Shown here: one piece after another, positions 1-8,845 of the stretch
How the letters are laid out: each line of letters opens with the position of its first letter
How positions within the stretch are numbered: position 1 is the stretch's first letter
Source of the DNA: Dactylococcopsis salina PCC 8305
Lineage (GTDB): Bacteria > Cyanobacteriota > Cyanobacteriia > Cyanobacteriales > Rubidibacteraceae
Length of the DNA stretch: 64,000 bases
Assembly: GCF_000317615.1 (NCBI RefSeq)
Contig: NC_019780.1
Span: 1,199,840 to 1,263,839, forward strand
Reading direction: 5' to 3'
Notes under the pieces: model-generated
Database searches by the model: none
What the model was told of the DNA's origin: nothing
Seen by the model: the letters and a program-made list of their open reading frames with translations, nothing else
Translations under genes and position numbers: made by a program

Positions 1-1158
1 GAGAAGCGAATTTTAACGCCAGAGGAAGAGGAAGATTTGAAAACTTGTTTTCCCTGGGAATTTTATTATTTACAAACTGTGGATTATGGCGGACAAGCGG
101 TATTATGTCGGGGAAAGTTACGCGCTGTTCCAGAAAAAGCCTATCATAAAATTCGTGGTAATGTACAAAAAAAGTTTGGCGATCGATTTCTAATTTTATT
201 CCAAGAGAGTTTTCAAGGCGAACCCTTTTTCGCCCTGGTTCCGAATCCGAGGAAAGAAGAGAAATCAACTCAAATCAAGGACGAACTAAATAAACCTTGG
301 TTAGCGTTAAGTTTAGGAATCATTACGCTATTTACAACAACGATCGTGGGAGTTGAATTCAATAATATTTCGCCCCAAAAATTTCAATCCGATCCCAGTT
401 TACTCTTACAAGGATTGCCTTATGCTTTAAGTTTAATGTGGATTCTGGGATGCCATGAATTTAGCCATTATTTTGCCGCCCTTTATTACAAAATTAAAGC
501 TACTTTGCCTTATTTTATTCCAGTACCTTTCTTTTTAGGAACATTTGGGGCGTTCATACAAATGAAATCACCTGTTCCCCATCGTAAGGCTTTATTTGAT
601 GTGGCAATTGCTGGCCCTTTAGGGGGATTTATAATGACTATTCCGATCTTAATTTGGGGGCTATCTTTATCAGAGGTTGTGCCAATTTCTGAGGAGTCAG
701 CATTACTAACCGTTGAGTCTCTTGATCCGCGATCGTCGCTTTTGATGACACTATTTTGTAAAATAAGTTTGGGCAGTGATTTTGTTGCAGAAACCGCAAT
801 TAATTTACACCCGATCGCGATCGCGGGTTATATTGGTTTAATTGTTACCGCTTTGAATTTAATGCCAGTGGGACAATTAGATGGTGGACATATTGTTCAT
901 GCCATTTATGGACAGCGTACCGCCGTAATTGTTGGTCAAATTTCGCGACTCTTGATGTTATTCTTAGCCTTAATTGAACCAGCGTTTTTAATCTGGGCAA
1001 TTATTCTCTTTTTCATGCCAATTTTAGATGAACCCGCCTTAAATGATGTGACAGAATTAGATAGTATGCGAGACTTATTCGGATTACTGGCTTTAGCTTT
1101 GTTGGTGACAATTTTGTTACCGCTTCCTGAAACCTTTGCCAATTTATTGAATGTGTAA
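1..1158 (+). CDS. Site-2 protease family (M50) membrane metalloprotease, 5' end outside window
   Basis: Intramembrane zinc protease of the S2P/M50 family, resembling the plant EGY1-like proteins and their cyanobacterial homologues. The reading frame is open from base 1, and the first in-frame start candidate (TTG at 37) lies inside conserved-looking sequence, so the gene is cut by the window edge. The zinc-binding HEFSH motif sits near 459-473 and is followed by several hydrophobic segments. The second conserved motif of the family reads LMPVGQLDGGH, and its aspartate is the third zinc ligand. A soluble N-terminal domain precedes the membrane part, as in EGY-type proteases. The stop is 17 bases before the smpB start, so the two genes are probably co-transcribed. 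Substrate is unknown; in this family substrates are often membrane-bound regulators. Family assignment is firm. Confidence 0.88.
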   Translation, partial: EKRILTPEEEEDLKTCFPWEFYYLQTVDYGGQAVLCRGKLRAVPEKAYHKIRGNVQKKFGDRFLILFQESFQGEPFFALVPNPRKEEKSTQIKDELNKPWLALSLGIITLFTTTIVGVEFNNISPQKFQSDPSLLLQGLPYALSLMWILGCHEFSHYFAALYYKIKATLPYFIPVPFFLGTFGAFIQMKSPVPHRKALFDVAIAGPLGGFIMTIPILIWGLSLSEVVPISEESALLTVESLDPRSSLLMTLFCKISLGSDFVAETAINLHPIAIAGYIGLIVTALNLMPVGQLDGGHIVHAIYGQRTAVIVGQISRLLMLFLALIEPAFLIWAIILFFMPILDEPALNDVTELDSMRDLFGLLALALLVTILLPLPETFANLLNV

Positions 1159-1175
1159 TTAAGGAGAAAGAAAAC

Positions 1176-1649
1176 ATGAGTCAAGAAAATGAACCAGGGG
1201 GAATTAAAGTAATTGCCCAAAATCGCAAAGCACGTTTTTTATATGAAATTTTAGAAACGTATGAAGCAGGGATTCAACTGATTGGAACTGAAGTTAAATC
1301 CATTCGGGGAGGGCGTATTAATCTACAAGATGGATATGCGTTAATCCGCAAAGGAGAAGTGTGGTTAATTAATGTGAATATCTCGCCTTATGAAGCCACT
1401 GGATCATATTTTAATCACGATCCAAAACGCAGTCGCAAACTCTTACTTCATCGGAAAGAAATTAGTAAGCTAATTGGGAAAACTGAACAAAAGGGGTTAA
1501 CCCTCGTTCCGTTGAAGATGTATCTGAAAAAAGGGATTGTTAAGGTACAAATTGGCTTAGGGAAAGGGAAGAAATTACACGATAAACGAGAAACGGTTAA
1601 ACGTCGCGAAGATCAAAAAGAAATGCAGCGCGTGGTTAAGCGTTACTAA
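1176..1649 (+). CDS. smpB: SsrA-binding protein SmpB
   Basis: SmpB binds tmRNA and is required for trans-translation, which frees stalled ribosomes and tags the incomplete protein for degradation. The 157-residue length is typical. The sequence shows the family's N-terminal stretch IAQNRKARFLYEILETYEAG, the GTEVKSIR segment of the OB fold, and a basic C-terminal tail (KGKKLHDKRETVKRRE) that inserts into the mRNA channel. An AAGGAG ribosome-binding site lies 9-14 bases upstream of the ATG. It follows the site-2 protease gene closely on the same strand. Its end overlaps the end of pgeF (opposite strand) by 14 bases. No tmRNA gene was recognised nearby. Confidence 0.96.
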   Translation: MSQENEPGGIKVIAQNRKARFLYEILETYEAGIQLIGTEVKSIRGGRINLQDGYALIRKGEVWLINVNISPYEATGSYFNHDPKRSRKLLLHRKEISKLIGKTEQKGLTLVPLKMYLKKGIVKVQIGLGKGKKLHDKRETVKRREDQKEMQRVVKRY

Positions 1650-2451
1650 CAATTCCCGACCATTGAACGGCTTTTTCTTGACTACGACGATAGGAGAAAA
1701 ACTGTTGCGGCTGTTGATAGGTACAATCAGGGGCAATTGCAATTTGTTCGGGATGAAAGCCCATTTTTTCTAATTGTAGGCTGTTCACACGACGCACATC
1801 TAAACGGACTTTTTCGGGTTGCGAGTCGGGGAGGAGAGGAGAAGGTTGATATTGCCAAAGTTGTTCTAAAATCTTTTTCTCTGCTGAAGGAATGGTAACA
1901 TCAAGAGGAAACAAACTCGCCCCCACTTGTGCGGCAACTGTTTCGGAAACTTGATAAACTTCACCACTAATGGCGGGTCCCAGTGCGACTCTTAAGTTTG
2001 ATAAATCACTTCCCTTCTGGAAGAAACGATCGATCGCTTTGGGTAAAATAGACAAAGCCGTACCACGCCATCCCGCGTGAACCGCCGCCACCCGTCCCGT
2101 GTGAACATCTGCAATTAACGCTGGCGTACAGTCCGCACTTGCCACCCACAACGCCTGTTTTTTCCCATCACTGAATAAACCATCAGCTTCTACTAATTCC
2201 GTCTCGGTTTGCGCGATTTCTGAAGGGGTGACGATGTGTTTTCCGTGTACCTGTTTACTGCGATAGGTTTCCGCATCAGGAGTGAGAACTTTTGTTAAGT
2301 CTCGTAAAGTATATTCATAAAAATGACGAGTAAAAAACCCATGAGAAAATCCTGCAAGTAAGCCACATTGAAGATAATCTAAGCCCTTGCTTTGTCGCCA
2401 TTCCCAAGTAGTTTGTTGAGTTGAAAAAATAGAAGAAGACACAGCTACCAT
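1636..2451 (-). CDS. pgeF: Peptidoglycan editing factor PgeF / YfiH multicopper-like (laccase domain) protein
   Basis: Member of the YfiH/DUF152 family, once called polyphenol oxidase or laccase-domain protein. In E. coli the homologue corrects wrongly built peptidoglycan precursors; purine nucleoside phosphorylase activity has also been reported for relatives. The 271-residue protein carries the conserved SKQVHG, ASADCTPALIAD and AAVHAGWRGT motifs, which contain the His/Cys/His metal ligands, and FSYRR near the C terminus. Length and motifs are complete. It is convergent with smpB, with a 14-base overlap of the coding ends. Confidence 0.9.
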   Translation of the reverse strand: MVAVSSSIFSTQQTTWEWRQSKGLDYLQCGLLAGFSHGFFTRHFYEYTLRDLTKVLTPDAETYRSKQVHGKHIVTPSEIAQTETELVEADGLFSDGKKQALWVASADCTPALIADVHTGRVAAVHAGWRGTALSILPKAIDRFFQKGSDLSNLRVALGPAISGEVYQVSETVAAQVGASLFPLDVTIPSAEKKILEQLWQYQPSPLLPDSQPEKVRLDVRRVNSLQLEKMGFHPEQIAIAPDCTYQQPQQFFSYRRSQEKAVQWSGIVSNA

Positions 2452-2624
2452 CCTTGTGATGAGTTTACTGTATCAATTATCTCCATGAATGATTAATTCT
2501 GCATTAGTGCCTCTGTTTGGTACAATTAATATGCTGTCCACCGATTTTGTTGCCCAAGCAATCTACTCGGTGAAATTAGAAAACTCGATAAAACAAGCGT
2601 TAACCGTTTTGAGGAGAACTATTC

Positions 2625-3116
2625 ATGTTGAAAAAACTCATTTTAGCCACTGTGGCGACTGTATTTTTTGCTTCTCAACTATTTGTCAATCCTGTATCTG
2701 CGATACAGTTGGATGAAGAAAGCCGTACCGTTCAGTATAACGAAGCGGGTAATGAAGTTGTCATCAGTAACAAGGAAGCAGAAAAAGGAAAACGTCTGTT
2801 TAATGATACTTGCGCTCAGTGTCACTTAGGCGGTGTGACTAAAACCAATCCTAATGTGGGATTAAGTTTAGAAGCGTTAGAACGTGCGGAACCGCCAAGA
2901 GATAATATTGCGGGTTTAATTGATTATATGAAAAACCCCACGACTTATGATGGGGAAATTGATATTAAAGAGATTCATCCCAATACAGTTCGTTCTGATA
3001 TTTATCCTGAGATGAGAAACCTCACTGAGGATGATTTAGAAGCGATCGCCGCTCATGTTTTAATTCAGCCCAATGTACGTGGAAAACGTTGGGGTGGTGG
3101 TAAAGTTTACAACTAA
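2625..3116 (+). CDS. psbV: Photosystem II cytochrome c-550 (PsbV) precursor
   Basis: Extrinsic lumenal cytochrome of photosystem II that stabilises the Mn4CaO5 cluster in cyanobacteria and red algae. The 163-residue precursor begins with a signal peptide (about residues 1-26, ending VSA) that directs it to the thylakoid lumen. The haem-binding motif CAQCH is at residues 63-67. The axial ligands are His67 and His118, which become His41 and His92 in the mature protein, matching the known bis-histidine coordination. The C terminus (RGKRWGGGKVYN) is typical. A GAGGAG ribosome-binding site lies just upstream of the ATG, and a terminator hairpin follows the gene. It is monocistronic here; psbV2 or petJ neighbours seen in some species are absent. 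Confidence 0.97.
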   Translation: MLKKLILATVATVFFASQLFVNPVSAIQLDEESRTVQYNEAGNEVVISNKEAEKGKRLFNDTCAQCHLGGVTKTNPNVGLSLEALERAEPPRDNIAGLIDYMKNPTTYDGEIDIKEIHPNTVRSDIYPEMRNLTEDDLEAIAAHVLIQPNVRGKRWGGGKVYN

Positions 3117-3141
3117 TTCTGGCTTGGAATTATAAAATTGT

Positions 3142-3177
3142 GTAGGGGTAGATTTTGTGTTTACCTCTACTTTTTTT
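3142..3177 (+). terminator. Rho-independent terminator of psbV
   Basis: Inverted repeat GTAGGGGTA (3142-3150) with TACCTCTAC (3162-3170), one G-T pair, followed directly by seven Ts. It starts 26 bases after the psbV stop. The T run leads straight into the TTATTTG heptamer array. Confidence 0.65.
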
Positions 3178-3178
3178 G

Positions 3179-3381
3179 TTATTTGTTATTTGTTATTTGT
3201 TATTTGTTATTTGTTATTTGTTATTTGTTATTTGTTATTTGTTATTTGTTATTTGTTATTTGTTATTTGTTATTTGTTATTTGTTATTTGTTATTTGTTA
3301 TTTGTTATTTGTTATTTGTTATTTGTTATTTGTTATTTGTTATTTGTTATTTGTTATTTGTTATTTGTTATTTGTTATTTG
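3179..3381. repeat. Perfect tandem array of 29 TTATTTG heptamers
   Basis: Twenty-nine uninterrupted copies of the 7-base unit TTATTTG (203 bases) directly behind the psbV terminator. All three frames are open across the array and read LLFVICY repeats, so the apparent ORFs here are artefacts. Heptanucleotide tandem repeats (STRR) are a known feature of cyanobacterial genomes. A second array of a related unit follows without a gap. Confidence 0.97.
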
Positions 3382-3451
3382 TTACTGGTAACTGGTAACT
3401 GGTCACTGGTCACTGGTCACTGGTCACTGATCACTGGTAACTGGTCACTGA
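3382..3451. repeat. Second heptamer array, ten units of TMACTGR type
   Basis: Ten 7-base units, mainly TCACTGG and TAACTGG, with one TTACTGG and two TCACTGA. The array stays in register with the preceding TTATTTG array, so the two behave as one 273-base block. The same units recur near 43332-43411. Confidence 0.93.
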
Positions 3452-3490
3452 TTGATGTTGGGTTTCGTAAACTCCACCCAACCTACTTTT

Positions 3491-5230
3491 TTAAAGATCG
3501 GGCTGAATGCGAATCAGTTGATATTCTCCTTTTTGACCTAAAATTGTTACTTGTTTTGAATGATCTATGATCGTTTTGAGTTTACGAGGATGACTTAAAA
3601 TGATGGTGGATTCGTCTTGTGGTTTTTGTTTGAGATGAGCGATCGCGTCTTCTGTTTCATCTATAAAATTAACCCGATGTTCAGTATAAAAAGCAACGCT
3701 TGGTTTTTTCATACCAATCATTATTAATTCTTCTGCTGATTGTCTCACGGTTTGCTCTAATTTGGCTAATTCTCTTAAGGGTTTCTGTCGCACTTGATCC
3801 ATTAAGAAAATCATGGGTTGTAACACAAAAACAAACGTGAGTAACATTGCTAAAAGATTGATTCCCCACAACCAACGAATCGAGTTTCGGATTAGAGTCA
3901 GTAGTGATAAAATGGCAGCACCGAACCAGATCATTCCTCCTAAAATATTGAGCTTCGATCGAGCGTAAATTTCTGATAAGTTTGGGGCGGCGGGATCATA
4001 GCCGATAAAGTTAGGACTATAATACAATGCTCCTGCTAAAGCCAATAGAAAAATAATGTTAACAACTGCATTAATTTTTAAGCTCATTCCTGGTGCTTCT
4101 TCTTGGTAATAACTCCAAAATAATCCCATTAAAATTGCCGCCGCTGGCAGTAAGGGAATAATGTAACTGGGAAGTTTGGTGACAGCGATCGTAAAGAAAA
4201 CAAAGATAGTAATCAACCAAAAAAAAGCAAAAATTCCTAACTGTTTTTCTCGTGGTTGTTGTTGCCAAAACTTTCTGCGCCAAACTTGTAAAAGCCCGAT
4301 CGCGCTAGGAAGATAAACGGATAAAGGGGCAAAGCCAATTAAGATGATCAAAAAATAGAAATACCAAGGCGCATCATGGTCATTCACCACTCCTGTAAAG
4401 CGTTGTACATTATGATAACCAAAAAACGAATTAATATAAGTTTGTCCATTTTCCAAAGTTACTAAAACATACCAAGGCACTGTCATCACTAAGAAAATAA
4501 TCGCACCGGAAACAACACGCATTTCCTTAAAAACAGTCCATAAATTCCCTTGATAGAGCAAAAAAGTAATCAGAATTAATCCAGGTAAAACCAAGCCAAC
4601 GGGACCTTTTGCTAATACAGCAAGAGCGGTTAAAATATAAAAGCCAAGATACCAAGCTGAGGGGAGACTAATCTTAAAAAAAGGAGCTTCTGTTGCTTTT
4701 TCTGAGTTTACATAACCGACAAAAAAACAGAGTAAAGCACTCCCCATACATCCCGTTAATAATAAATCAGATACACCCACTCTCGCCCAAATGATAAACT
4801 CTGGCGTAAGCGCGAGAGTAGCAGCCGCAATCAAACTTCCCCACTGTTTTTGGTTGAATTCTGAAGCACGAGAAAAGGGAGACATTCCAAAACGAATCAA
4901 GACAAAAAAAAGCAGGAGAGTTAATCCCATTGCGCTGAATGCAGAAGGCAGTCGCACCGCCCATTCATTGACTCCTAAAACTTGATACCCGATCGCCATT
5001 AACCAGTATATTAAAGGCGGTTTATCGAAACGAGTCTCACCGTTAAAATAGGGAGTAATCCAGTTGCCCGTTTCTACTATCTGACGAGCGGCTTCTGCGA
5101 ATAGAGGTTCGGTTTCATCAACTAAACCAATGCTCCCTAATCTCCAGATAAAAGTAATCATACAGAGACTAATAATAATTGACAAGGAAATAATAAAAAT
5201 TAGGGATTGTTCGTTTTTACGATCCTTCAT
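3491..5230 (-). CDS. Glycosyltransferase family 39/83 (ArnT-like) membrane protein
   Basis: Polytopic membrane glycosyltransferase of the PMT/ArnT group, which transfers sugars from polyprenyl-phosphate donors on the outer side of the membrane. The 579-residue protein has an N-terminal membrane segment followed by the acidic DETEPLFAEAARQ motif in the first extracytoplasmic loop and the FDKPPLIYW motif typical of ArnT-like enzymes. About a dozen hydrophobic segments follow, then a soluble C-terminal domain of about 90 residues. Acceptor and sugar cannot be read from the sequence. It stands alone, with an ORF-less group II intron 116 bases upstream on the same strand and heptamer and palindromic repeats downstream. 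Confidence 0.82.
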   Translation of the reverse strand: MKDRKNEQSLIFIISLSIIISLCMITFIWRLGSIGLVDETEPLFAEAARQIVETGNWITPYFNGETRFDKPPLIYWLMAIGYQVLGVNEWAVRLPSAFSAMGLTLLLFFVLIRFGMSPFSRASEFNQKQWGSLIAAATLALTPEFIIWARVGVSDLLLTGCMGSALLCFFVGYVNSEKATEAPFFKISLPSAWYLGFYILTALAVLAKGPVGLVLPGLILITFLLYQGNLWTVFKEMRVVSGAIIFLVMTVPWYVLVTLENGQTYINSFFGYHNVQRFTGVVNDHDAPWYFYFLIILIGFAPLSVYLPSAIGLLQVWRRKFWQQQPREKQLGIFAFFWLITIFVFFTIAVTKLPSYIIPLLPAAAILMGLFWSYYQEEAPGMSLKINAVVNIIFLLALAGALYYSPNFIGYDPAAPNLSEIYARSKLNILGGMIWFGAAILSLLTLIRNSIRWLWGINLLAMLLTFVFVLQPMIFLMDQVRQKPLRELAKLEQTVRQSAEELIMIGMKKPSVAFYTEHRVNFIDETEDAIAHLKQKPQDESTIILSHPRKLKTIIDHSKQVTILGQKGEYQLIRIQPDL

Positions 5231-5256
5231 GTTTGACGATATTCCCCCATTTCAAT

Positions 5257-5325
5257 TCCCCCCTTTCATTGGCGATATTCCCCCATTTCAATTCCCCCCC
5301 TTTCAAAGGGGGGTTAGGGGGGATT
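5257..5325. repeat. G/C-run palindromic repeats between glycosyltransferase gene and intron
   Basis: Two copies of a CCCCCATTTCAATTCCCCC-like block, then a palindrome CCCCCCTTTCAAAGGGGGG with a GGTTAGGGGGGATTA tail. The same family recurs near 12573, 12825, 26121 and 42847. It occupies the gap between the glycosyltransferase start and the intron 3' end. Confidence 0.8.
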
Positions 5326-5345
5326 ATAGGGGGTTGACTTGTCGG

Positions 5346-6270
5346 GTAGGTTAGGGAGATTACTCTCCCCTTCCCCCCTCAGAACCGTGCGTGCGACTTT
5401 CACCGCACACGGCTCAAGCAAGAGCAGACCCTAATAGACTGTCTTTGTACTTGTCAAGGTTAGTTAAACCGCTCGCACTTACGTTTACCATATGGTAATC
5501 TAACTTTTCGCGCGACTTTTAAGACGTTCCAATTAATCGTTCGAGTTACTGACTCACCCGTGTCCAAGTTAGCTCCCCTTTCAGGTAGGGCAAATTTTGA
5601 ACCCTTATCCGTCAAGTTATACCCCGAAGGGTTTTCCTCATGCTTTCAAGTTCCTGCTTGTCCAATCCGATTATCGGTTATCCGAAGTCAGGTCGTCGGA
5701 GAAGAAACTGCACGGAATCAGCAGACGGCGTTTGCTTTTTGGACTGTCCCATACCCACTGGGGAATTGTGCCTCCCTTACGGTTAGCCTACTGGTAAACC
5801 AGACCCCATTGGGCAAACCCACGTTTCACATTTGAGAGATACGCTCAACTTAGGTGGTGTTCTATCCGCCGAGGGTTTATGGTGTGCTAGTCTATCCATG
5901 CTTTAGGGATAGACCTCCGAGACTCCATTGGAAGAGGAGACTTCTTACCGTTGCCCTTGACAACCCACTACTTGCTCTCGCTTTCGTGGCTAATCAACCC
6001 TATTTTACTACTCGCTCGGCACGCTCACCTTAACTTATAGGGACTACCATTACGACGGCTCATCGAACACTTCACGTTAGTTCACCATATTGAACTTTCC
6101 CTAGCACTTATTCCCTTTCTGGCGAGTCATACTTAGGATATAGTTACACTTAACTCCCTGCTTTCCACCCCACCGTTACCAGCGACGCAGTTGGGAGCGG
6201 GAATACCCATGCACACTTGGGCAGAGTCTTTCTGAGGGACTCACTCTCTAAATGCAACATCGTGTCGCAC
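5346..6270 (-). mobile_element. Group II intron without an internal protein gene
   Basis: On the minus strand the element begins GTGCGAC at 6270, the consensus 5' end of group II introns. It closes with a domain V hairpin (5381-5415: GAGCCGTGTG stem, GAAA-type loop, CACGCACGGTTC) and a domain VI-like stem, ending in CCTAC near 5346. The length is about 925 bases. No reverse transcriptase frame exists inside; the short plus-strand frames in this region are not genes. Domain V differs clearly from those of the two protein-coding introns in this window, so it belongs to another lineage and would need a maturase from elsewhere. It lies in the leader region of the glycosyltransferase gene in the same orientation. 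The exact 3' end could be off by a few bases. Confidence 0.8.
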
Positions 6271-6291
6271 TTCCAAAATGGTATTATAACT

Positions 6292-6473
6292 GGTGTTGGG
6301 TTTCGCGTGGAGACGTGCCATGGCACGTCTCCACCCAACCTACTCTTTACTGGTGTTGGGTTTCGTTTCCCTCCACCCAACCTACTTTTTACTGGTGTTG
6401 GGTTTCGTTTCCCTCCACCCAACCTACTTTTTACTGGTGTTGGGTTTCGTTTCCCTCCACCCAACCTACTTTT
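6292..6473. repeat. Four tandem copies of the GTTGGGTTTCG...CCACCCAACCTAC palindromic repeat
   Basis: One long copy, whose arms enclose the inner palindrome GAGACGTGCC/GGCACGTCTC, is followed by three 42-base copies with a short interior. Each unit can fold through TTGGGT/ACCCAA. Single copies are scattered through the window (20338, 22551, 32576, 33170, 33399, 46622, 54841, 54975). Peptide-like repeats in several frames here are artefacts. The array is convergent with the 3' end of the SulP gene and abuts the intron 5' end. Confidence 0.93.
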
Positions 6474-6523
6474 CAATCATAATGTATCTTAATTTCGCCT
6501 CACAGGGTCTAGCCAAAGATCGA

Positions 6524-8773
6524 TCAAGCGATGATTCGCACTTGTTCTTCCCGTCGCGTTAGACTGTCACATAAAAAGCGAACAATGTATTCTTGTAAGG
6601 CATAGGCGAGATCGGGATGGACTTGTTTCATTTCTTCAAAGGTGGCGCGATCGAGGCGATAAAGTTGACTGGGATGATCAGCGACGACTAAAGAGGAAAG
6701 GGGAGGTTTCCCATAAAACCGCATTTCTCCCAATACTGAACCATTAGAATGGGTTTGTAAGCGTTTGGTTTGACCGTCAGGAAGTTCTAATAAGACACTC
6801 ACTTGTCCAGATTCAATAAAGTATAAACATTGTCGATCGGCCCCAGCTTCAAAAATTACTTCGCCTGTTTCCACGCTTTGAGGAGTGAGATATTCTGCGA
6901 ACCTTTCTGCTTGTTCCGAGGTTAAAAATAAATCTGTTAACTGTTCTTTTAATGAGGTTTTTTTCGCTTCTTCGGAACAAGCATCACTTAACAGTTGGCT
7001 TTCGCACCATTCCAAACCTCGATCTAAATCTGGCAAAATATAACACAGTTTCTCCTCTTGATCAATTCCTCCTCCTTGACGCAGTTGCGCTTCTAATTTT
7101 GCCATGAGATTGGTATAAACTAGAGTGAGTTTTTGCTGACGGGCAATTTTTAGCAGTTTAATAAAGGTTAGCACCCCTGACGCATCTAATCCTTCCACTT
7201 CTCGAAAGTCAATCAGAATATAATTTAAAGGATTTTCTTTGATTTTTTCTACTCGATCGCGCACTTGTTGTAATAGATAATCGGCTGTTCCAAAAAAGAC
7301 ATAGCCTTGTAATTCTAAGATATAAACTCGATCGCCTTTTTTCGTCAAGGTTTCTCGTTCGGTTTCGCTACGATGGATGTTACTTCTTGTGGTGGCGATC
7401 GAAGAACAATTTTTAACCACATTCAGTTGGCTATAGTTAAACATAAAGGAAATCACGCTCATAATAAATCCTACCGCAATTCCTTCTAAAAATCCCACCG
7501 CATTAATCACAATTAAGGTGACAATCACAATCAGATAATCTGAGAAATTGAGCGTAAACCATGCTTTATAAACCCACTGAATTAATAAAGATAATCCTAA
7601 ATATAAAATCAATCCTCCCAGAATCGGTTTCGGGAATAAGGAAATAAAAGAGGACCCTAGAATTAAGACAAAAAAGCAAAAAATACCAGAAAACATTCCC
7701 GCCAAGCGATTATTTGCGCCAATTTTATCGACTAATAATGTACTGGGTAACGCTTGATTTCCCACCATACCGCTACCGAATCCCGACGCAATATTTGAGA
7801 TGCCGATCGATTCTAATTCTTGATTCAGACTAATCTCTCTCTCTACTACTAATTCAATGCCACTATTACTCAAAACCAAAGATAATAAACTAACTAACAT
7901 TAAGGACAAAATTAGTCCCCAATGAGATAATATAGCTGACCATTCGATCGAACCGAAATCAGAAACAGTTAAGGGTTGCCAAAGTCCTCCTGACGCAAAC
8001 GTTTCTAGTAACCAACCTTGTTCTCTTGCTTCGGTGAGAGAAGTTCCTGTTCCCCACAAAATCAGATAAAACCCTAACATTAGTCCCAGTAAAGTTCCTG
8101 GCATTACTAAAAAATGATGGTAGCGATTCGAGATAATTAATAACACTAAAGCCACCGCAAACGCCGCCCCCCAATGGAGTAAGGGATTCGTGTGAAAAAA
8201 GGTTGATAAATTATTAAAAGTTAAGGCAATATCTGCCGTAATTTGAACTGAACCCGACACTAATAACCAGCCCGTTCCAGCCATAAATCCCCCCACCACT
8301 GGATAGGGAATAAAACGGATTTTGCTTCCTAGTTTTAAGCGTCCTAAAATTAATAAAAATAATCCTGTACATACTGAAGAAAGCGCGATCGCTGCGAGAA
8401 CAGTGATTAAAAGTTCCGCAGGTGATACCGTTGCTTTCAAATCAGCTACAATTTCACTGGCTAAAATGGCAGTAATTGCGGTTGGGGCTGCTAAAGGAGT
8501 CGCAATCATCCCAGGTAGCGCACTAAAAATCGCCGCAACAAAACTAACAATTCCTGTACTAAACACGGTCAATCCCACACCAACTCCTAAATCTGATCCT
8601 AATGTTCCTGAGAAAATTAAAGCTGCATACGAAATCGCTCGGATGACACCAATAATACCAGTAACTAAACCGGCAATTAAACTCAAAAATAGCTCTTTGG
8701 GCTGCAGACTATCCGCCCAAGATTGAAACAAGTTAAAACGAATTTGCTGACGTGAACTTAACTGATTAGTCAT
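6524..8773 (-). CDS. SulP family anion transporter with STAS and cyclic-nucleotide-binding domains
   Basis: Large membrane transporter of the SulP/SLC26 family, which moves sulfate, bicarbonate or similar anions. The order is: about 12-14 membrane segments (residues 25-440), a STAS domain (about 475-580, with the DASGV loop), a linker, then a cyclic-nucleotide-binding (CAP_ED) domain (about 620-740, with GEVIFEAGADRQCLYFIESG and GEMRFYG). The cNMP domain at the far C terminus suggests gating by cAMP/cGMP or another ligand. The substrate cannot be assigned; BicA-type bicarbonate transporters belong to the same superfamily but lack this extra domain. The gene is monocistronic, ATG start, 749 residues. 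Confidence 0.88.
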   Translation of the reverse strand: MTNQLSSRQQIRFNLFQSWADSLQPKELFLSLIAGLVTGIIGVIRAISYAALIFSGTLGSDLGVGVGLTVFSTGIVSFVAAIFSALPGMIATPLAAPTAITAILASEIVADLKATVSPAELLITVLAAIALSSVCTGLFLLILGRLKLGSKIRFIPYPVVGGFMAGTGWLLVSGSVQITADIALTFNNLSTFFHTNPLLHWGAAFAVALVLLIISNRYHHFLVMPGTLLGLMLGFYLILWGTGTSLTEAREQGWLLETFASGGLWQPLTVSDFGSIEWSAILSHWGLILSLMLVSLLSLVLSNSGIELVVEREISLNQELESIGISNIASGFGSGMVGNQALPSTLLVDKIGANNRLAGMFSGIFCFFVLILGSSFISLFPKPILGGLILYLGLSLLIQWVYKAWFTLNFSDYLIVIVTLIVINAVGFLEGIAVGFIMSVISFMFNYSQLNVVKNCSSIATTRSNIHRSETERETLTKKGDRVYILELQGYVFFGTADYLLQQVRDRVEKIKENPLNYILIDFREVEGLDASGVLTFIKLLKIARQQKLTLVYTNLMAKLEAQLRQGGGIDQEEKLCYILPDLDRGLEWCESQLLSDACSEEAKKTSLKEQLTDLFLTSEQAERFAEYLTPQSVETGEVIFEAGADRQCLYFIESGQVSVLLELPDGQTKRLQTHSNGSVLGEMRFYGKPPLSSLVVADHPSQLYRLDRATFEEMKQVHPDLAYALQEYIVRFLCDSLTRREEQVRIIA

Positions 8774-8845
8774 TTTCCCCCCTAAGTTACTACGATCTAG
8801 CCTGAATTGATTGGAGAAAACAAACTGTATTCAATGTGACAAAAC

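Noticed and set aside
3138..3570. Three overlapping plus-strand frames made of LLFVICY repeats
   Set aside because: They arise only because TTATTTG repeats have no stop in any frame; no gene-like start or context.
5560..5835. Two plus-strand frames of 66-91 codons
   Set aside because: They lie inside the ribozyme part of the ORF-less intron on the opposite strand and match nothing recognisable.
6292..6473. Possible CRISPR array
   Set aside because: Direct 42-base repeats with no unique spacers between them.
6150..6562. Frames with repeated KSRLGGGKRNPTPV or similar peptides
   Set aside because: Translation of the 42-base palindromic repeats; no real protein.
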